Origin: JAFECT01 sp036501825
Lineage (GTDB): Bacteria; Pseudomonadota; Alphaproteobacteria; Caulobacterales; Caulobacteraceae
NCBI GenBank assembly: GCA_036501825.1
Contig: DASXZP010000036.1
Location: 558,001-622,000 of the forward strand
Length of the DNA: 64,000 nucleotides
Reading direction: 5' to 3'
The notes below the pieces were generated by a model. It made no database searches. It saw only the letters and a program-made list of their open reading frames with translations, and was not told the origin of the DNA. Positions 41,787 to 50,384 of the stretch are shown here, in pieces; positions within the stretch are counted from its first letter, which is position 1, and every line of letters begins with the position of its first letter. The translations under genes and the position numbers were made by a program.

Positions 41787-42809
41787 TCAGCTCCAGACCT
41801 TGAAATGTTTCGACAGCTTCAGGCCCTGGCGCTGGTAGTGCGAACCGCCTTCGCCGTAGAGCCGCGACGGCCGCTCGGTCATCGGTTCGTAGACCAGGCG
41901 CGCGACGGTCTGGCCGTCCTCCAGGATGAACGGCGTTTCGTGGCTGCGCACCTCCAGCACCGCGCGCGAACCCACGCCCAGGGTCTCCGCCGTGCCGAAG
42001 CCGGGATCGAAAAAGCCCGCGTAATGGACGCGGAACTCGCCCACCGCCGGATCGATCGGCGTCATTTCGGCGGCCTGTAGCACCGGGATCTCGATCGCCT
42101 CCTTCGACGCCAGAATGTAGAACTCGCCCGGATCGAGCAGCAGCTCGCCGCGTCGCGGCTCCAGCGCCTGCCAGTAGTCGCGCGGGTCGTGGCCGTCTTC
42201 CTTGTCGAGGTCGATCACCGGCGCGTGGCGGCGCGCGCGAAAGCCCGCGAGGTCGCCGGTCAGGTCCACGCCCACGTCGAGCACCGAAATCTTGTTCGGT
42301 GTTCCGCGCTTCAGGCGCAGCTGGTTCAGCCGCGTGCCCGTGCGCGCGAGCACCGAGAAGGTCTGCGGCGCGATCTCGAGATAGAGCGGCCCCTCATAGC
42401 CGTCGGCGATATCGTCGAAGGCGGCGCCGCGATCGGTCAGCAGGCGCACGAACACGTCGACGCGGCCGGTCGAGCTCTTCGGATTGGCGCGCGCGCTGAC
42501 GCCCGACGGCAGGGCGAGCCGTTCCTGCAGCTCGGCGATGTAGACGCAGCCCTTCTCCAGCACCGCGCCCCTGGTCAGGTCGAGCTCGTGCATGATCACG
42601 TCGGGCAGGCGGTCGGTCACCCGCCGCGTGCCGGGCAGGAACGAGGCGCGCACCCGCCAGACCTTGGCGCCCAGGCGCAGATCCAGGCTCGCCGGCTGAA
42701 TCTGGTCGGGATGGAACGGCGAGGTCGCGGTGATCGCCTCCTCCGCCGCCAGCTCCTCGAGGGACTGGCAGGGCAGGATGCCGGCGGCGTGGGAGAGAAT
42801 CTCGCTCAT
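41787..42809 (-). CDS. dcd: 2'-deoxycytidine 5'-triphosphate deaminase, long form
   Basis: 340 aa, twice the length of E. coli Dcd, as in the alphaproteobacterial two-lobed form. The active motif ARANPKSSTGRVDVFVR and the start QIQPASLDLRLGAKVWR identify the dUTPase/DCD superfamily; EIAPQTFSVLARTGTRLNQLR follows. The second half (from about 185) repeats the fold (GEFYILASKEAIEIP). It makes dUTP for thymidylate synthesis. ATG 42809 begins MSEILSHAAGILP. Confidence 0.92.
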   Translation of the reverse strand: MSEILSHAAGILPCQSLEELAAEEAITATSPFHPDQIQPASLDLRLGAKVWRVRASFLPGTRRVTDRLPDVIMHELDLTRGAVLEKGCVYIAELQERLALPSGVSARANPKSSTGRVDVFVRLLTDRGAAFDDIADGYEGPLYLEIAPQTFSVLARTGTRLNQLRLKRGTPNKISVLDVGVDLTGDLAGFRARRHAPVIDLDKEDGHDPRDYWQALEPRRGELLLDPGEFYILASKEAIEIPVLQAAEMTPIDPAVGEFRVHYAGFFDPGFGTAETLGVGSRAVLEVRSHETPFILEDGQTVARLVYEPMTERPSRLYGEGGSHYQRQGLKLSKHFKVWS

Positions 42810-42958
42810 TGCGCGCGACCTAAGCCGGATGCGGCGTTCGGGACAACCCTTGGGATGCTTTGGCTTGACGGCAGAGCTGACGCCTCAGACCCTGGGGCGG
42901 GTCGAGGAAAAGTGTGAAGCGGTTTTCCGCCGGCGACCCGTCCAAACGTAAGGACTCC

Positions 42959-43369
42959 ATGGAGCCGACCGATCCGACAACCTACGAGGCCGAGACCCGC
43001 GGCGTGAACGTGAAGGTGGTGACGAGTTACGTCGCCGAACATTCCGACCCGCCGGGGCGCTATGTCTGGGCCTATATGATCCGGATCGAGAACCGGTCGG
43101 AGCAGACCGTCCAACTGGTGTCGCGCCACTGGATCATCACCGACGGCCAGGGCCGGGTCGAAGAGATCGAGGGTCCCGGCGTGGTCGGCGAACAGCCGGT
43201 GCTGCGGCCGGGCGAGGTGCACAGCTACACCTCCGGCTGCCCGCTGCCGACCTCGTCGGGTTGGATGCGCGGCGAGTACCGCATGACCGTCGAAGGCGGC
43301 GACCCCTTCGACGCCCAGATCCCCGCCTTCTCCCTGGACCTGCCCGGCGCGCGGGAACATCTCAACTAG
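42959..43369 (+). CDS. apaG: Co2+/Mg2+ efflux protein ApaG
   Basis: 136 aa, a single fibronectin-III-like ApaG domain: VKVVTSYVAEHSDP, VWAYMIRIENRSEQTVQLVSR, HWIITDGQGRVEEIEGPGVV and SYTSGCPLPTSSGWMRGEY. ApaG proteins affect metal resistance and Ap4A signalling, but their biochemistry is not settled. ATG 42959 has AAGGA five bases upstream. It is followed at once by a 33-bp inverted-repeat element. Confidence 0.95.
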   Translation: MEPTDPTTYEAETRGVNVKVVTSYVAEHSDPPGRYVWAYMIRIENRSEQTVQLVSRHWIITDGQGRVEEIEGPGVVGEQPVLRPGEVHSYTSGCPLPTSSGWMRGEYRMTVEGGDPFDAQIPAFSLDLPGAREHLN

Positions 43370-43506
43370 TCCGCTCATCCCGGCGAATGCCGGGACCCAG
43401 ATCGCAAGGCTCGTCTTCAGAAACAGATGGCGCAGAAAAGAAAAGCGCCGACCTGCTGGAGGTCGGCGCTTGAATCTGGGTCCCGGCATTCGCCGGGATG
43501 AGCGGA
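43370..43506. repeat. REP/MITE-like element with perfect 33-bp inverted arms
   Basis: The arms 43370-43402 and 43474-43506 are exact reverse complements and contain the widespread CATCCCGGCGAATGCCGGG word. The left arm begins on the last base of the apaG stop codon. Inside lies a separate 12-bp hairpin at 43443-43471. Confidence 0.85.
43443..43471. terminator. Hairpin inside the 43370 element, probable bidirectional terminator
   Basis: AAGCGCCGACCT and AGGTCGGCGCTT pair perfectly over a GCTGG loop. The preceding AAAAGAAAA gives a T tract on the minus strand, suited to ending gcrA transcription. Confidence 0.6.
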
Positions 43507-43516
43507 GATTTAGCGG

Positions 43517-44002
43517 TCAGATGTAGCGGCGCAGGGCGCGGGCCAGGTCGTTGGCGCCGCCCTTTTTCTTTTGCGGCGGCTGGTAGGCGACCCGGGCGTG
43601 TTCGACGCAGTAGGGGCCTTCGTTGCCGGCGACGCGGCCGCAGAAGCTGAACTCGTCGGTGGACGGATCGCCGATCGGCCACTTGCACATGTGGGCGCCC
43701 AAGGTCAGCACCGTCGCCGTACCCGGCAGGTCCAGGACCGGCGAGGGCACAGGCTGGGGCGGCCGCGGAACCGGCTCGCGGCGCGCGATCGGGGCCGAGA
43801 CCTGGGGCCTGGGCCGCGCGGGGCGATAGATCGGGCGCGAGGGCTGCGAGGGCGCGGCCCGGCCGCTGAGGCCCAGGCGGTGCACCTTGCCGATCACCGC
43901 GTTGCGGGTGACGCCGCCCAGCTGTTTGGCGATCTGGCTGGCCGACAGGCCTTCGAGCCAGAGCTTCTTCAGCGTTGAAACCCGTTCGTCCGTCCAACCC
44001 AT
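43517..44002 (-). CDS. gcrA: Cell-cycle master regulator GcrA
   Basis: 161 aa. The N-terminal DNA-binding domain (GWTDERVSTLKKLWLEGLSA, SQIAKQLGGVTRNAVIGKVH) and the C-terminal sigma70-binding part (CKWPIGDPSTDEFSFCG, YCVEHARVAYQPP) are both intact. GcrA binds RNA polymerase sigma70 and activates promoters with CcrM-methylated GANTC sites in Caulobacterales. ATG 44002 has GGGAGG eight bases upstream; upstream codons do not look coding. A CtrA-like site lies at 44100-44115, in line with the known repression of gcrA by CtrA. Confidence 0.96.
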   Translation of the reverse strand: MGWTDERVSTLKKLWLEGLSASQIAKQLGGVTRNAVIGKVHRLGLSGRAAPSQPSRPIYRPARPRPQVSAPIARREPVPRPPQPVPSPVLDLPGTATVLTLGAHMCKWPIGDPSTDEFSFCGRVAGNEGPYCVEHARVAYQPPQKKKGGANDLARALRRYI

Positions 44003-44099
44003 CGGCGCGCCTCCCGTCACTCGCCAGGAGTCGGGGAAAGACCCGACCCCACATCTTGTGTCCGGCGGATACCCGTATCCCCATCCGCCGCTACTAATC

Positions 44100-44115
44100 G
44101 TAAACGGATGGTTAA
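44100..44115 (-). promoter_or_regulatory. CtrA-like site upstream of gcrA
   Basis: On the minus strand TTAA-CCATCCG-TTTAC differs by one base from the TTAA-N7-TTAAC consensus. It lies about 98 bases before the gcrA start. CtrA is known to repress gcrA in Caulobacter. A GACTC methylation site is at 44170-44174. Confidence 0.55.
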
Positions 44116-44246
44116 GAGACGCAATATGTAGGGTGGTCGATTTCCACAGCTTCAATATCTAGCGCCACCGACTCACGCTATACGGCCCAGCTTTTTGCCG
44201 GGCGGGGACCGTTGCGAATCCCGGGTTCGAGGCGCATCTGAGGCCC

Positions 44247-45083
44247 ATGAACGTGATGTCCAAGGCGTCCCAAGCCGCGGTCGCGCCGCCGCAGCCGCGT
44301 AACTACGCCTCGGTCAACTGGACCGGCCTGTGGACCCTGTACCTGCGCGAAGTCCGCCGGTTCTGGAAGGTCTGGACCCAGACCCTGGCCGCGCCGGTAA
44401 TGACCGCGCTGCTCTATATGATGATCTTCGTGGTCGCCGTCGGCGGCGCGCGGCGAATGATGGAGGGCGTCCCCTTCGGCGAGTTCGTTGGTCCCGGGCT
44501 GGTCATGATGTCGGTCCTGAACAACGCCTTCGCCAATGCGTCTTCGTCCCTGATCCAGGCCAAGATCATGGGTACGGCGCCGGATTTCCTCACCCCCCCG
44601 CTCTCGCCGCTGGAGCTGACGCTGGGCTTTGGCCTGGGTGCTGCGACCCGCGGCGTTGTGGTGGGCTTCGTCGCGGCGGCGGCGGTCTGGCCCTTCTCCC
44701 ATTTCGCCCACCTGGACATCGCCAACCTCTGGGCGATCGTCTTTTTCAGCGTCGGCGCGTCGCTGATCATGGGTTTCGTCGGCGTGCTGACCGGCCTGTG
44801 GTCTGAGAAGTTCGACCAGCTGGCGGCGGTGACCAACTTCATCGTTATGCCCATGACCTTCCTGTCTGGCACCTTCTATCTGATCGACCGCCTGCCGCCG
44901 TTCTTCCAGACGGTGAGCCGCTACAACCCGTTCTTCTATCTGATCGACGGCTTCCGCTTCGGCTTCATCGGCCAGCACGAAGGCTCGCTCCTGGCCGGCG
45001 TCATCACCACCATCGTCCTGACCCTCGTCCTCGGCCTCGCCTGCTTCGAAGCCTTCCGCCGGGGCTGGCGTTTGAAGACCTGA
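44247..45083 (+). CDS. ABC-2 type transporter permease
   Basis: 278 aa with six membrane spans and a cytoplasmic N-terminus (WTLYLREVRRFWKVWTQTLA). The ABC-2 signature region is present (ASSSLIQAKIMGTAPDFLTPPLSPLEL, in parts, then FLSGTFYLIDRLPPFFQ and YNPFFYLIDGFRFGF). Such permeases export lipids, polysaccharides or drugs with a partner ATPase. No ATPase gene is adjacent: gcrA is upstream on the other strand and a TonB-like gene lies downstream. Confidence 0.9.
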   Translation: MNVMSKASQAAVAPPQPRNYASVNWTGLWTLYLREVRRFWKVWTQTLAAPVMTALLYMMIFVVAVGGARRMMEGVPFGEFVGPGLVMMSVLNNAFANASSSLIQAKIMGTAPDFLTPPLSPLELTLGFGLGAATRGVVVGFVAAAAVWPFSHFAHLDIANLWAIVFFSVGASLIMGFVGVLTGLWSEKFDQLAAVTNFIVMPMTFLSGTFYLIDRLPPFFQTVSRYNPFFYLIDGFRFGFIGQHEGSLLAGVITTIVLTLVLGLACFEAFRRGWRLKT

Positions 45084-45170
45084 CGGCACGAAGGCGCGGG
45101 CTAAGCTGTCGCAGTTGATCTTTTCGCCGAGCGCTGCTGTGCTCAGATCGGCGTCATCTGCGAGTGTCTC

Positions 45171-45866
45171 GTGCGTTTCAAGTTCCCCACCGTCGCCGCA
45201 TTCTCCGCGGCAGCCGTCGTTGTCTTCTTACCGTCATCCGGTTCCGCGCAAGCGCCCACGTCCACCCCGCCGGCACCGACTACCGCACCGCCCGGCGCAA
45301 AGGTGAAGGCCACGCCGCCGCAAATGCTGCCGGGCGGCGCGACGCCCGACTATCCCGTTTCCGAACAAGCGGCTGGTCACCAAGGCGTCGTTTGGGTGTC
45401 CGGTCTTGTCCAGGTCGACGGGACCATTGCTGACGCCAAGGTCGTACAATCGTCCGGGGCGCCGGTACTCGATCAGTCGCTGTTGAAAGCATTCCAGAGC
45501 TGGAAGTTCACGCCCGCACGAATGCCGGACGGGGCGCCCGTCGCCCAGCGTGTGCGGTTGCACTACGACTTTTTCAAGGATCATGTCGTCAACCTGAAAC
45601 TGAAAACGTGCGCTGACTTCGTTGCCGATGTTCGTTGGTACAAGGCGATCTCGCCCGACAAGCCTGTCTCGAGCATGCGGCTCTATGAGATGACCAGCGG
45701 CGCCTTCGTCATTGAGGCCATGAGGCGCTACGGTCCCGACCCGAAAAAGGTCCTCGACGATCACGGAAGGTTCGACAAGGCCTTTAACGCCGCCATCGAT
45801 CAGTGCACGGCGCACCCCGACGCCCTCTACCTCGAAACCTTGACGAAAGCCTATCGGCGCGGCTGA
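45171..45866 (+). CDS. Secreted protein with a TonB C-terminal-like domain
   Basis: 231 aa. GTG 45171 begins a signal peptide (ending GSAQA). A Pro/Thr-rich linker leads to a TonB-type domain (about 65-140: PDYPVSEQAAGHQGVVWVSG, VQVDGTIADAKVVQSSG, LDQSLLKAFQSWKFTPARMP), which in TonB contacts outer-membrane receptors. There is no N-terminal membrane anchor other than the signal, so it may be soluble. Residues 150-231 are of unknown fold with two cysteines. Confidence 0.75.
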   Translation: MRFKFPTVAAFSAAAVVVFLPSSGSAQAPTSTPPAPTTAPPGAKVKATPPQMLPGGATPDYPVSEQAAGHQGVVWVSGLVQVDGTIADAKVVQSSGAPVLDQSLLKAFQSWKFTPARMPDGAPVAQRVRLHYDFFKDHVVNLKLKTCADFVADVRWYKAISPDKPVSSMRLYEMTSGAFVIEAMRRYGPDPKKVLDDHGRFDKAFNAAIDQCTAHPDALYLETLTKAYRRG

Positions 45867-45966
45867 GCGAACGGGCGTGATTTGACTTCCGGTCCCCTTG
45901 GGCCGAAAACCCCCTCAGTGTCCCCGTCGCCCCCGCGCCGGGGACGTTCGCATTTCGGAGGCGGCC

Positions 45967-47163
45967 ATGGCGCAGACCCAAACCACGCATTTGATGGGGG
46001 TCTACAACCGAGCGCCGCTGGCGTTCGACCATGGCAAGGGCGCGCGGCTCTGGTCCATCACCGGCGAGGCCTACCTCGACTGCGTGGCGGGCATTTCCAC
46101 CGACGGCCTGGGCCACTGCCATCCGGTGCTGGTCGAGGCGCTGGAGAAGCAGGGCAACAAGCTCTGGCACGTCTCCAACATTTTCGAGATCCCCGGTCAG
46201 GAAGAACTCGCCGACCAGCTGTGCGCGGCGACCTTTGCGGACGTGGTGTTCTTCACCAACTCCGGCACCGAGGCGATCGAGTGTGCGCTGAAGCTGGCGC
46301 GCAAATATCAGTCCGCGAACGGCAAGCCGGACAAGATCGAGATCATCGGCTTCGACGGCTCGTTCCACGGCCGCAGCTATGCCGCGGTGAACGCCTCGGG
46401 CAATCCGAGCTACCTCGACGGCTTCGGGCCGCGCCTGCCGGGCTACAAGCAGATCGCGTTCGGCGACATGGACGTGCTGAAGGCCTCCATCGGCGAGCAG
46501 ACCTGCGCGGTGATCATCGAGCCGGTGCAGGGCGAGGGCGGGGCGCGGTCGGCGAGCGACGACTACATGCGTGAGATTCGCCGCCTGTGCGACGAGCACG
46601 GCGCGCTGCTGATCCTCGACGAAGTGCAATGCGGCATGGGCCGTTCAGGCAAGCTGTTCGCGCACGAGTGGGCCGGGATCACGCCCGACGTGATGGCGGT
46701 GGCCAAGGCGCTCGGTTGCGGTTTCCCGGTCGGCGCGTGTCTGGCCACCAAGGAAGCGGCCAAGGGGATGACGGTCGGCGCCCACGGCTCGACCTTCGGC
46801 GGCAATCCGCTGGCGATGGCGGTGGGCCTTGCCGCGTTCGGCGAAATCTCCAAGCCGGAGACGCTGGCGAACGTCAATGAAGTGGCGGGTTACTTCAACC
46901 AGCAGCTCGAAGGTCTGCGTCAGCGTTACCCCGATATCATCGTGGACATCCGCGGGCGCGGCCTGCTGATCGGGGTGAAGCTGATCCCGAACAACCGCGA
47001 GTTCATGGCCCTGGCGCGCGACCAGCACCTGCTCGTCGCCGGCGGCGGCGACAACTGCGTGCGCATCCTGCCGCCCCTGAACCTGACGCTCGACGAAGCA
47101 CGCGAGGCGATCGAAAAATTCGAAGCGACCTGTGAAGCCGTGCGGGCGAAGGCGGCAGCGTAA
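45967..47163 (+). CDS. argD: Acetylornithine/succinyldiaminopimelate aminotransferase
   Basis: 398 aa class-III PLP aminotransferase: TNSGTEAIECALKLARKY, FDGSFHGRSYA, EPVQGEGGARSAS, LILDEVQCGMGRSG, and the PLP Lys in AVAKALGCGFPVGA, then STFGGNPLAMAVG. It forms acetylornithine from acetylglutamate semialdehyde in arginine synthesis and may serve lysine synthesis too. ATG 45967 has GGAGGCGG upstream. argF follows after a 245-bp repeat element, as in Caulobacter argD-argF. Confidence 0.95.
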   Translation: MAQTQTTHLMGVYNRAPLAFDHGKGARLWSITGEAYLDCVAGISTDGLGHCHPVLVEALEKQGNKLWHVSNIFEIPGQEELADQLCAATFADVVFFTNSGTEAIECALKLARKYQSANGKPDKIEIIGFDGSFHGRSYAAVNASGNPSYLDGFGPRLPGYKQIAFGDMDVLKASIGEQTCAVIIEPVQGEGGARSASDDYMREIRRLCDEHGALLILDEVQCGMGRSGKLFAHEWAGITPDVMAVAKALGCGFPVGACLATKEAAKGMTVGAHGSTFGGNPLAMAVGLAAFGEISKPETLANVNEVAGYFNQQLEGLRQRYPDIIVDIRGRGLLIGVKLIPNNREFMALARDQHLLVAGGGDNCVRILPPLNLTLDEAREAIEKFEATCEAVRAKAAA

Positions 47164-47173
47164 GAAGATTCAA

Positions 47174-47387
47174 CCACGGAAAACACGGAAAGCACGGAAA
47201 GAGAAGAAAGACTGCCCACGAAAAACACGAAAAACACGAACATCAAAAATGATTGCGGCGCTTCGCGCCGCGCCAAGGATTAGCTAGCGTGCTTGGTCAA
47301 TTTTCTGTTCGTGCTTTTCGTGGGCCATTTCTTTAGTCCGGCTAGCGTCCAGCTCGCGGCTTTCCGTGATTTCCGTGTTTTCCGTGG
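47174..47387. repeat. Nested inverted-repeat element between argD and argF
   Basis: The left outer arm 47174-47201 is identical to that of the 11398 element, and the right outer arm is 47360-47387 (27 of 28 match). An inner pair of CACGAAAAA type lies at 47215-47241 and 47307-47324. The core holds GCGGCGCTTCGCGCCGC. It separates two genes of one pathway. Confidence 0.78.
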
Positions 47388-47408
47388 TTCCAAAAAATCG
47401 GTTTGTTC

Positions 47409-48338
47409 ATGACTCAACCTCGTCATTTTATCGATCTCTGGAAACTGTCGCCGGACGAGCTGCGCGGCATTCTCGAGGACGCCAAGCGCCGCAAAGCTGC
47501 GCGAGCGGGCAAGCCGAAGGGTTGGGTCGATGCCGATGTGCCCGCGCGGGGCCGCACCCTGGCGATGATCTTCGAGAAGAACTCCACGCGCACGCGTTTC
47601 TCGTTCGACGCGGCGATCCGTCAGCTCGGCGGCGACGCCATCATCACCAACTCGAGCGAGATGCAACTCGGTCGCGGCGAGAGCGTCGAGGACACCGCGC
47701 GCGTGCTGTCGCGCATGGTCGATGCGGTGATGATCCGCGCCAACAATCACGAAGACGTCGAACGTTTCGCCCAGGCGTCGAGCGTGCCGGTGATCAACGG
47801 TCTCACCGACAAGAGCCACCCCTGCCAGATCCTCGCCGACCTGCTGACCATCGAAGAGCATCGCGGCCCGGTCGCGGGCAAGACCATCGCCTGGGTCGGC
47901 GACGGCAACAATGTCTGCGCCAGCTTCATCCACGCGGCGCCCAAGTTCGGCTACCGCCTGAAGATCGCCTGCCCGCCGCTCTACCATCCCGACCTCTACG
48001 ACCTGGCGCGCGCGCAGAAGGAACAGGGCCGGATCGAGTTGCTGGAAGACCCGCAGCTGGCGGTGAAGGACGCCGACGTCGTCGTCGCCGACACCTGGGT
48101 TTCCATGGGCGACGTCGATCACGATGAGCGCATCGATGCCTTCGAGGCCTATCAGGTCGACGATTCCCTGATGGATCTCGCGAACTCCGATGCGGTGTTC
48201 CTGCACTGCCTGCCCGCGCACCGCGGTGAGGAAGTCACCGACGAACTGATCGACGGTCCGCGCTCGCTGGTCTGGGACGAGGCGGAAAACCGCATCCACG
48301 CCCAAAAGGCCGTGCTCGCCTGGTGCTTCGCCGGTTAA
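47409..48338 (+). CDS. argF: Ornithine carbamoyltransferase
   Basis: 309 aa. The carbamoyl-phosphate motif STRTRFSFD, ornithine-side HPCQILADLLTI and the catalytic HCLPAHRGEEV are all present. It makes citrulline from ornithine and carbamoyl phosphate in arginine synthesis. ATG 47409 begins MTQPRHFIDLWKLSPDEL. The ribosome site is weak, so the repeat element upstream may affect expression. Confidence 0.96.
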   Translation: MTQPRHFIDLWKLSPDELRGILEDAKRRKAARAGKPKGWVDADVPARGRTLAMIFEKNSTRTRFSFDAAIRQLGGDAIITNSSEMQLGRGESVEDTARVLSRMVDAVMIRANNHEDVERFAQASSVPVINGLTDKSHPCQILADLLTIEEHRGPVAGKTIAWVGDGNNVCASFIHAAPKFGYRLKIACPPLYHPDLYDLARAQKEQGRIELLEDPQLAVKDADVVVADTWVSMGDVDHDERIDAFEAYQVDDSLMDLANSDAVFLHCLPAHRGEEVTDELIDGPRSLVWDEAENRIHAQKAVLAWCFAG

Positions 48339-48445
48339 TCCCGATCATTTGATCCCCGTTCCTCGCGCTCGTCAGCTGAGGAATTTCGTATCTGGGCCGT
48401 GACGCCGTATAACCGGCGCCGCGGCCTTCGCCGTTCAAGGACTGT

Positions 48446-50185
48446 ATGCGTCTCCCGTTCCCCCAGTTTCGAGCCGCCGTGGCCTCGGTCGCGCCGCAGC
48501 TTTGCGCCATCCTCACCATGGCCGCGGGGATCATGCTGCTGATTTCGGGCGCGACGCCGTCCGACCAGGACCGTTTCCTCTGGCTGGTCGAGCACATCCC
48601 GCCCGAGGTGGTGAACCTCTCGCACTTCGTTTCGAGCCTGCTGGGTCTGGTGCTGCTTTTGGTCGCATGGGGCCTGAAGGAGCGGCTGGACGCGGCCTGG
48701 ACCACCTCGGTGGTGGTATCCTGCGTCGCAGGCGTGCTCGCCCTCACCAAGGGTCTGAACTGGGAAGAGACGGTGGCGCTGGCGCTGCTGGTCGCGCTGC
48801 TGATCTCGTTGCGCGGCGCCTTCACCCGCCACGCGGCGCTGTCGAAGATGGAGGTTACGCCCGGCTGGATTCTATCGGCGCTGGCGGTGCTCGGCGGCGC
48901 CTCGGTCCTGATGGTGTGGGCGTTCCGCAACGTCGACTTCGCCGACGAGTTCTTCTGGAAGCTGCTGGCCGACAACGACGCGAGCCGCGCGCTGCGCGCC
49001 GCCATGGGGGCCGGCGTCCTGTTGCTGGCCTTCGGGGTGTGGCGTCTGTTCGCCACCGCCGCGACGCCGCCGGTGATCGGCGAGACCGATTCCGATTTCG
49101 CACGCGTGCGCCAGATCCTCGCCAACGCGGAGGACTGTTCGCCGGAAGCCAACCTCGCCCTGCTCGGCGACAAGCGCTTCCTGTTTTCGGAAAGCGGCGA
49201 GACCTTCCTGATGTTCGGCGTGCGCGGCCGTTCCTGGATCGCCATGGGCGCCCCGGTCGGCAAACGCTCCGAGCGCCAGGACCTGCTGTGGCGCTTCCGC
49301 GAACTCGCCGACGCCCACGCGGCGCGGCCGGGCATCTACAACATCGGACCCGACTATCTGACCGACCTGGTCGAGATGGGCTTCAACATTCAGAAGATCG
49401 GCGAGTTCGCCGCCGTACCGCTGATCGACTTCTCCATCGCGGGGCGCCGGCGCGAAGTGCTGCGTCGCAACTGGCGCAAGGTGAAGGAAGCCGGGGCGAG
49501 CTTCGACGTGGTCACGCCCGATCATGTGAGCGACATCCTGCCCGAGCTGCAGCGCGTGTCCGACGCCTGGCTCGCGGGTCAGCCCGGCGGCGAGAAGGGC
49601 TTTTCGCTGGGCGGTTTCGTGCCCCGTTATCTGGAAGAGTTCTGCTGCGTCTGCGTGCGCCAGGAGGGCAAGCTCGTCGCCTTCGCCAACCTGTGGCTGA
49701 CGCCCGAGAAGACGTCATTCTCCATGGACCTGATGCGCTACGCCGACGACGCGCCGAAGAACGTGATGGACTTCCTGTTCGTGGAGCTTCTGCTCTGGGG
49801 CCAGGCGGAGGGGTTCTCGGCGTTCGAGTTCGGCGTGGCGCCGCTCGCGGGCCTGACCGACCGGCCGCTGGCGCCGATCATGTCGCGGCTCGGCCGCTAC
49901 GTCTTCGACAAGGGCGAGGAGTTCTACAATTTCCAGGGCGTGCGCCGGTACAAGGACAAGTACGACCCGGTCTGGCAGCCCCGCTATATCGCCGCGCCGC
50001 ACAAGTGGGCGATGCCGATCCTGATGGCCGACGTGGGCCTGCTGTCGTCCGGGGGCGTCGCGGGTCTTCGCCGCAAGAAGGCGGAGCCGCCTGCGTTGTT
50101 GCCAGCGCCGGCGCCGAAGCTCGAAGGGCCTAAGCCGGCGCCCGCCAAGTGTGAGCCCGCCCCCACGGTCGACGCCGCAGAGTAG
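48446..50185 (+). CDS. MprF-like protein: membrane domain plus DUF2156 aminoacyltransferase domain
   Basis: 579 aa, shorter than classical MprF (about 850). Roughly seven spans occupy 1-215, and the DUF2156/phosphatidylglycerol lysyltransferase-like domain covers about 220-540 (FLFSESGETFLMFGVRGRSW, MGAPVGKRSERQDLLW, EFGVAPLAGLTDRPLAP, FYNFQGVRRYKDKYDPVWQP). The catalytic domain transfers an amino acid from aminoacyl-tRNA to a lipid, which changes surface charge. The large flippase part of MprF is absent. The C-terminal tail is Pro/Ala-rich. Confidence 0.85.
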   Translation: MRLPFPQFRAAVASVAPQLCAILTMAAGIMLLISGATPSDQDRFLWLVEHIPPEVVNLSHFVSSLLGLVLLLVAWGLKERLDAAWTTSVVVSCVAGVLALTKGLNWEETVALALLVALLISLRGAFTRHAALSKMEVTPGWILSALAVLGGASVLMVWAFRNVDFADEFFWKLLADNDASRALRAAMGAGVLLLAFGVWRLFATAATPPVIGETDSDFARVRQILANAEDCSPEANLALLGDKRFLFSESGETFLMFGVRGRSWIAMGAPVGKRSERQDLLWRFRELADAHAARPGIYNIGPDYLTDLVEMGFNIQKIGEFAAVPLIDFSIAGRRREVLRRNWRKVKEAGASFDVVTPDHVSDILPELQRVSDAWLAGQPGGEKGFSLGGFVPRYLEEFCCVCVRQEGKLVAFANLWLTPEKTSFSMDLMRYADDAPKNVMDFLFVELLLWGQAEGFSAFEFGVAPLAGLTDRPLAPIMSRLGRYVFDKGEEFYNFQGVRRYKDKYDPVWQPRYIAAPHKWAMPILMADVGLLSSGGVAGLRRKKAEPPALLPAPAPKLEGPKPAPAKCEPAPTVDAAE

Positions 50186-50186
50186 T

Positions 50187-50208
50187 CCTTCTCCCGACCG
50201 GGAGAAGG
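50187..50208. repeat. Hairpin after the MprF-like gene
   Basis: CCTTCTCCCG-AC-CGGGAGAAGG is a perfect 10-bp stem that begins two bases after the stop codon. It has no T tract. Confidence 0.55.
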
Positions 50209-50285
50209 GACGCTGTTCAAGCGACCGACGCGCCCTGCGGCGGATCGTCCGGAGGCTGAGGCGCGGCCTCGAAATCCGGCCTCCG

Positions 50286-50313
50286 GACTCCAAGCCCTTA
50301 ACGGCCGATTAAC
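50286..50313 (+). promoter_or_regulatory. CcrM site and perfect CtrA box upstream of podJ
   Basis: GACTC (50286-50290) is followed by TTAA-CGGCCGA-TTAAC (50298-50313), which matches the full CtrA consensus. It lies about 140 bases before podJ. In Caulobacter podJ is controlled by the GcrA/CtrA/DnaA circuit. Confidence 0.65.
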
Positions 50314-50384
50314 CCTGTTTGGCCCTACCCTCGCGGTGGGTTGGCGTCTTCCACAGAAGAATGGCCGACCCCTACATCTTGGGG

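Noticed and set aside
44131..44140. Possible DnaA box (ATTTCCACA) upstream of gcrA
   Set aside because: It has two mismatches to TTATCCACA, which is too weak to claim although DnaA control of gcrA is known in Caulobacter.
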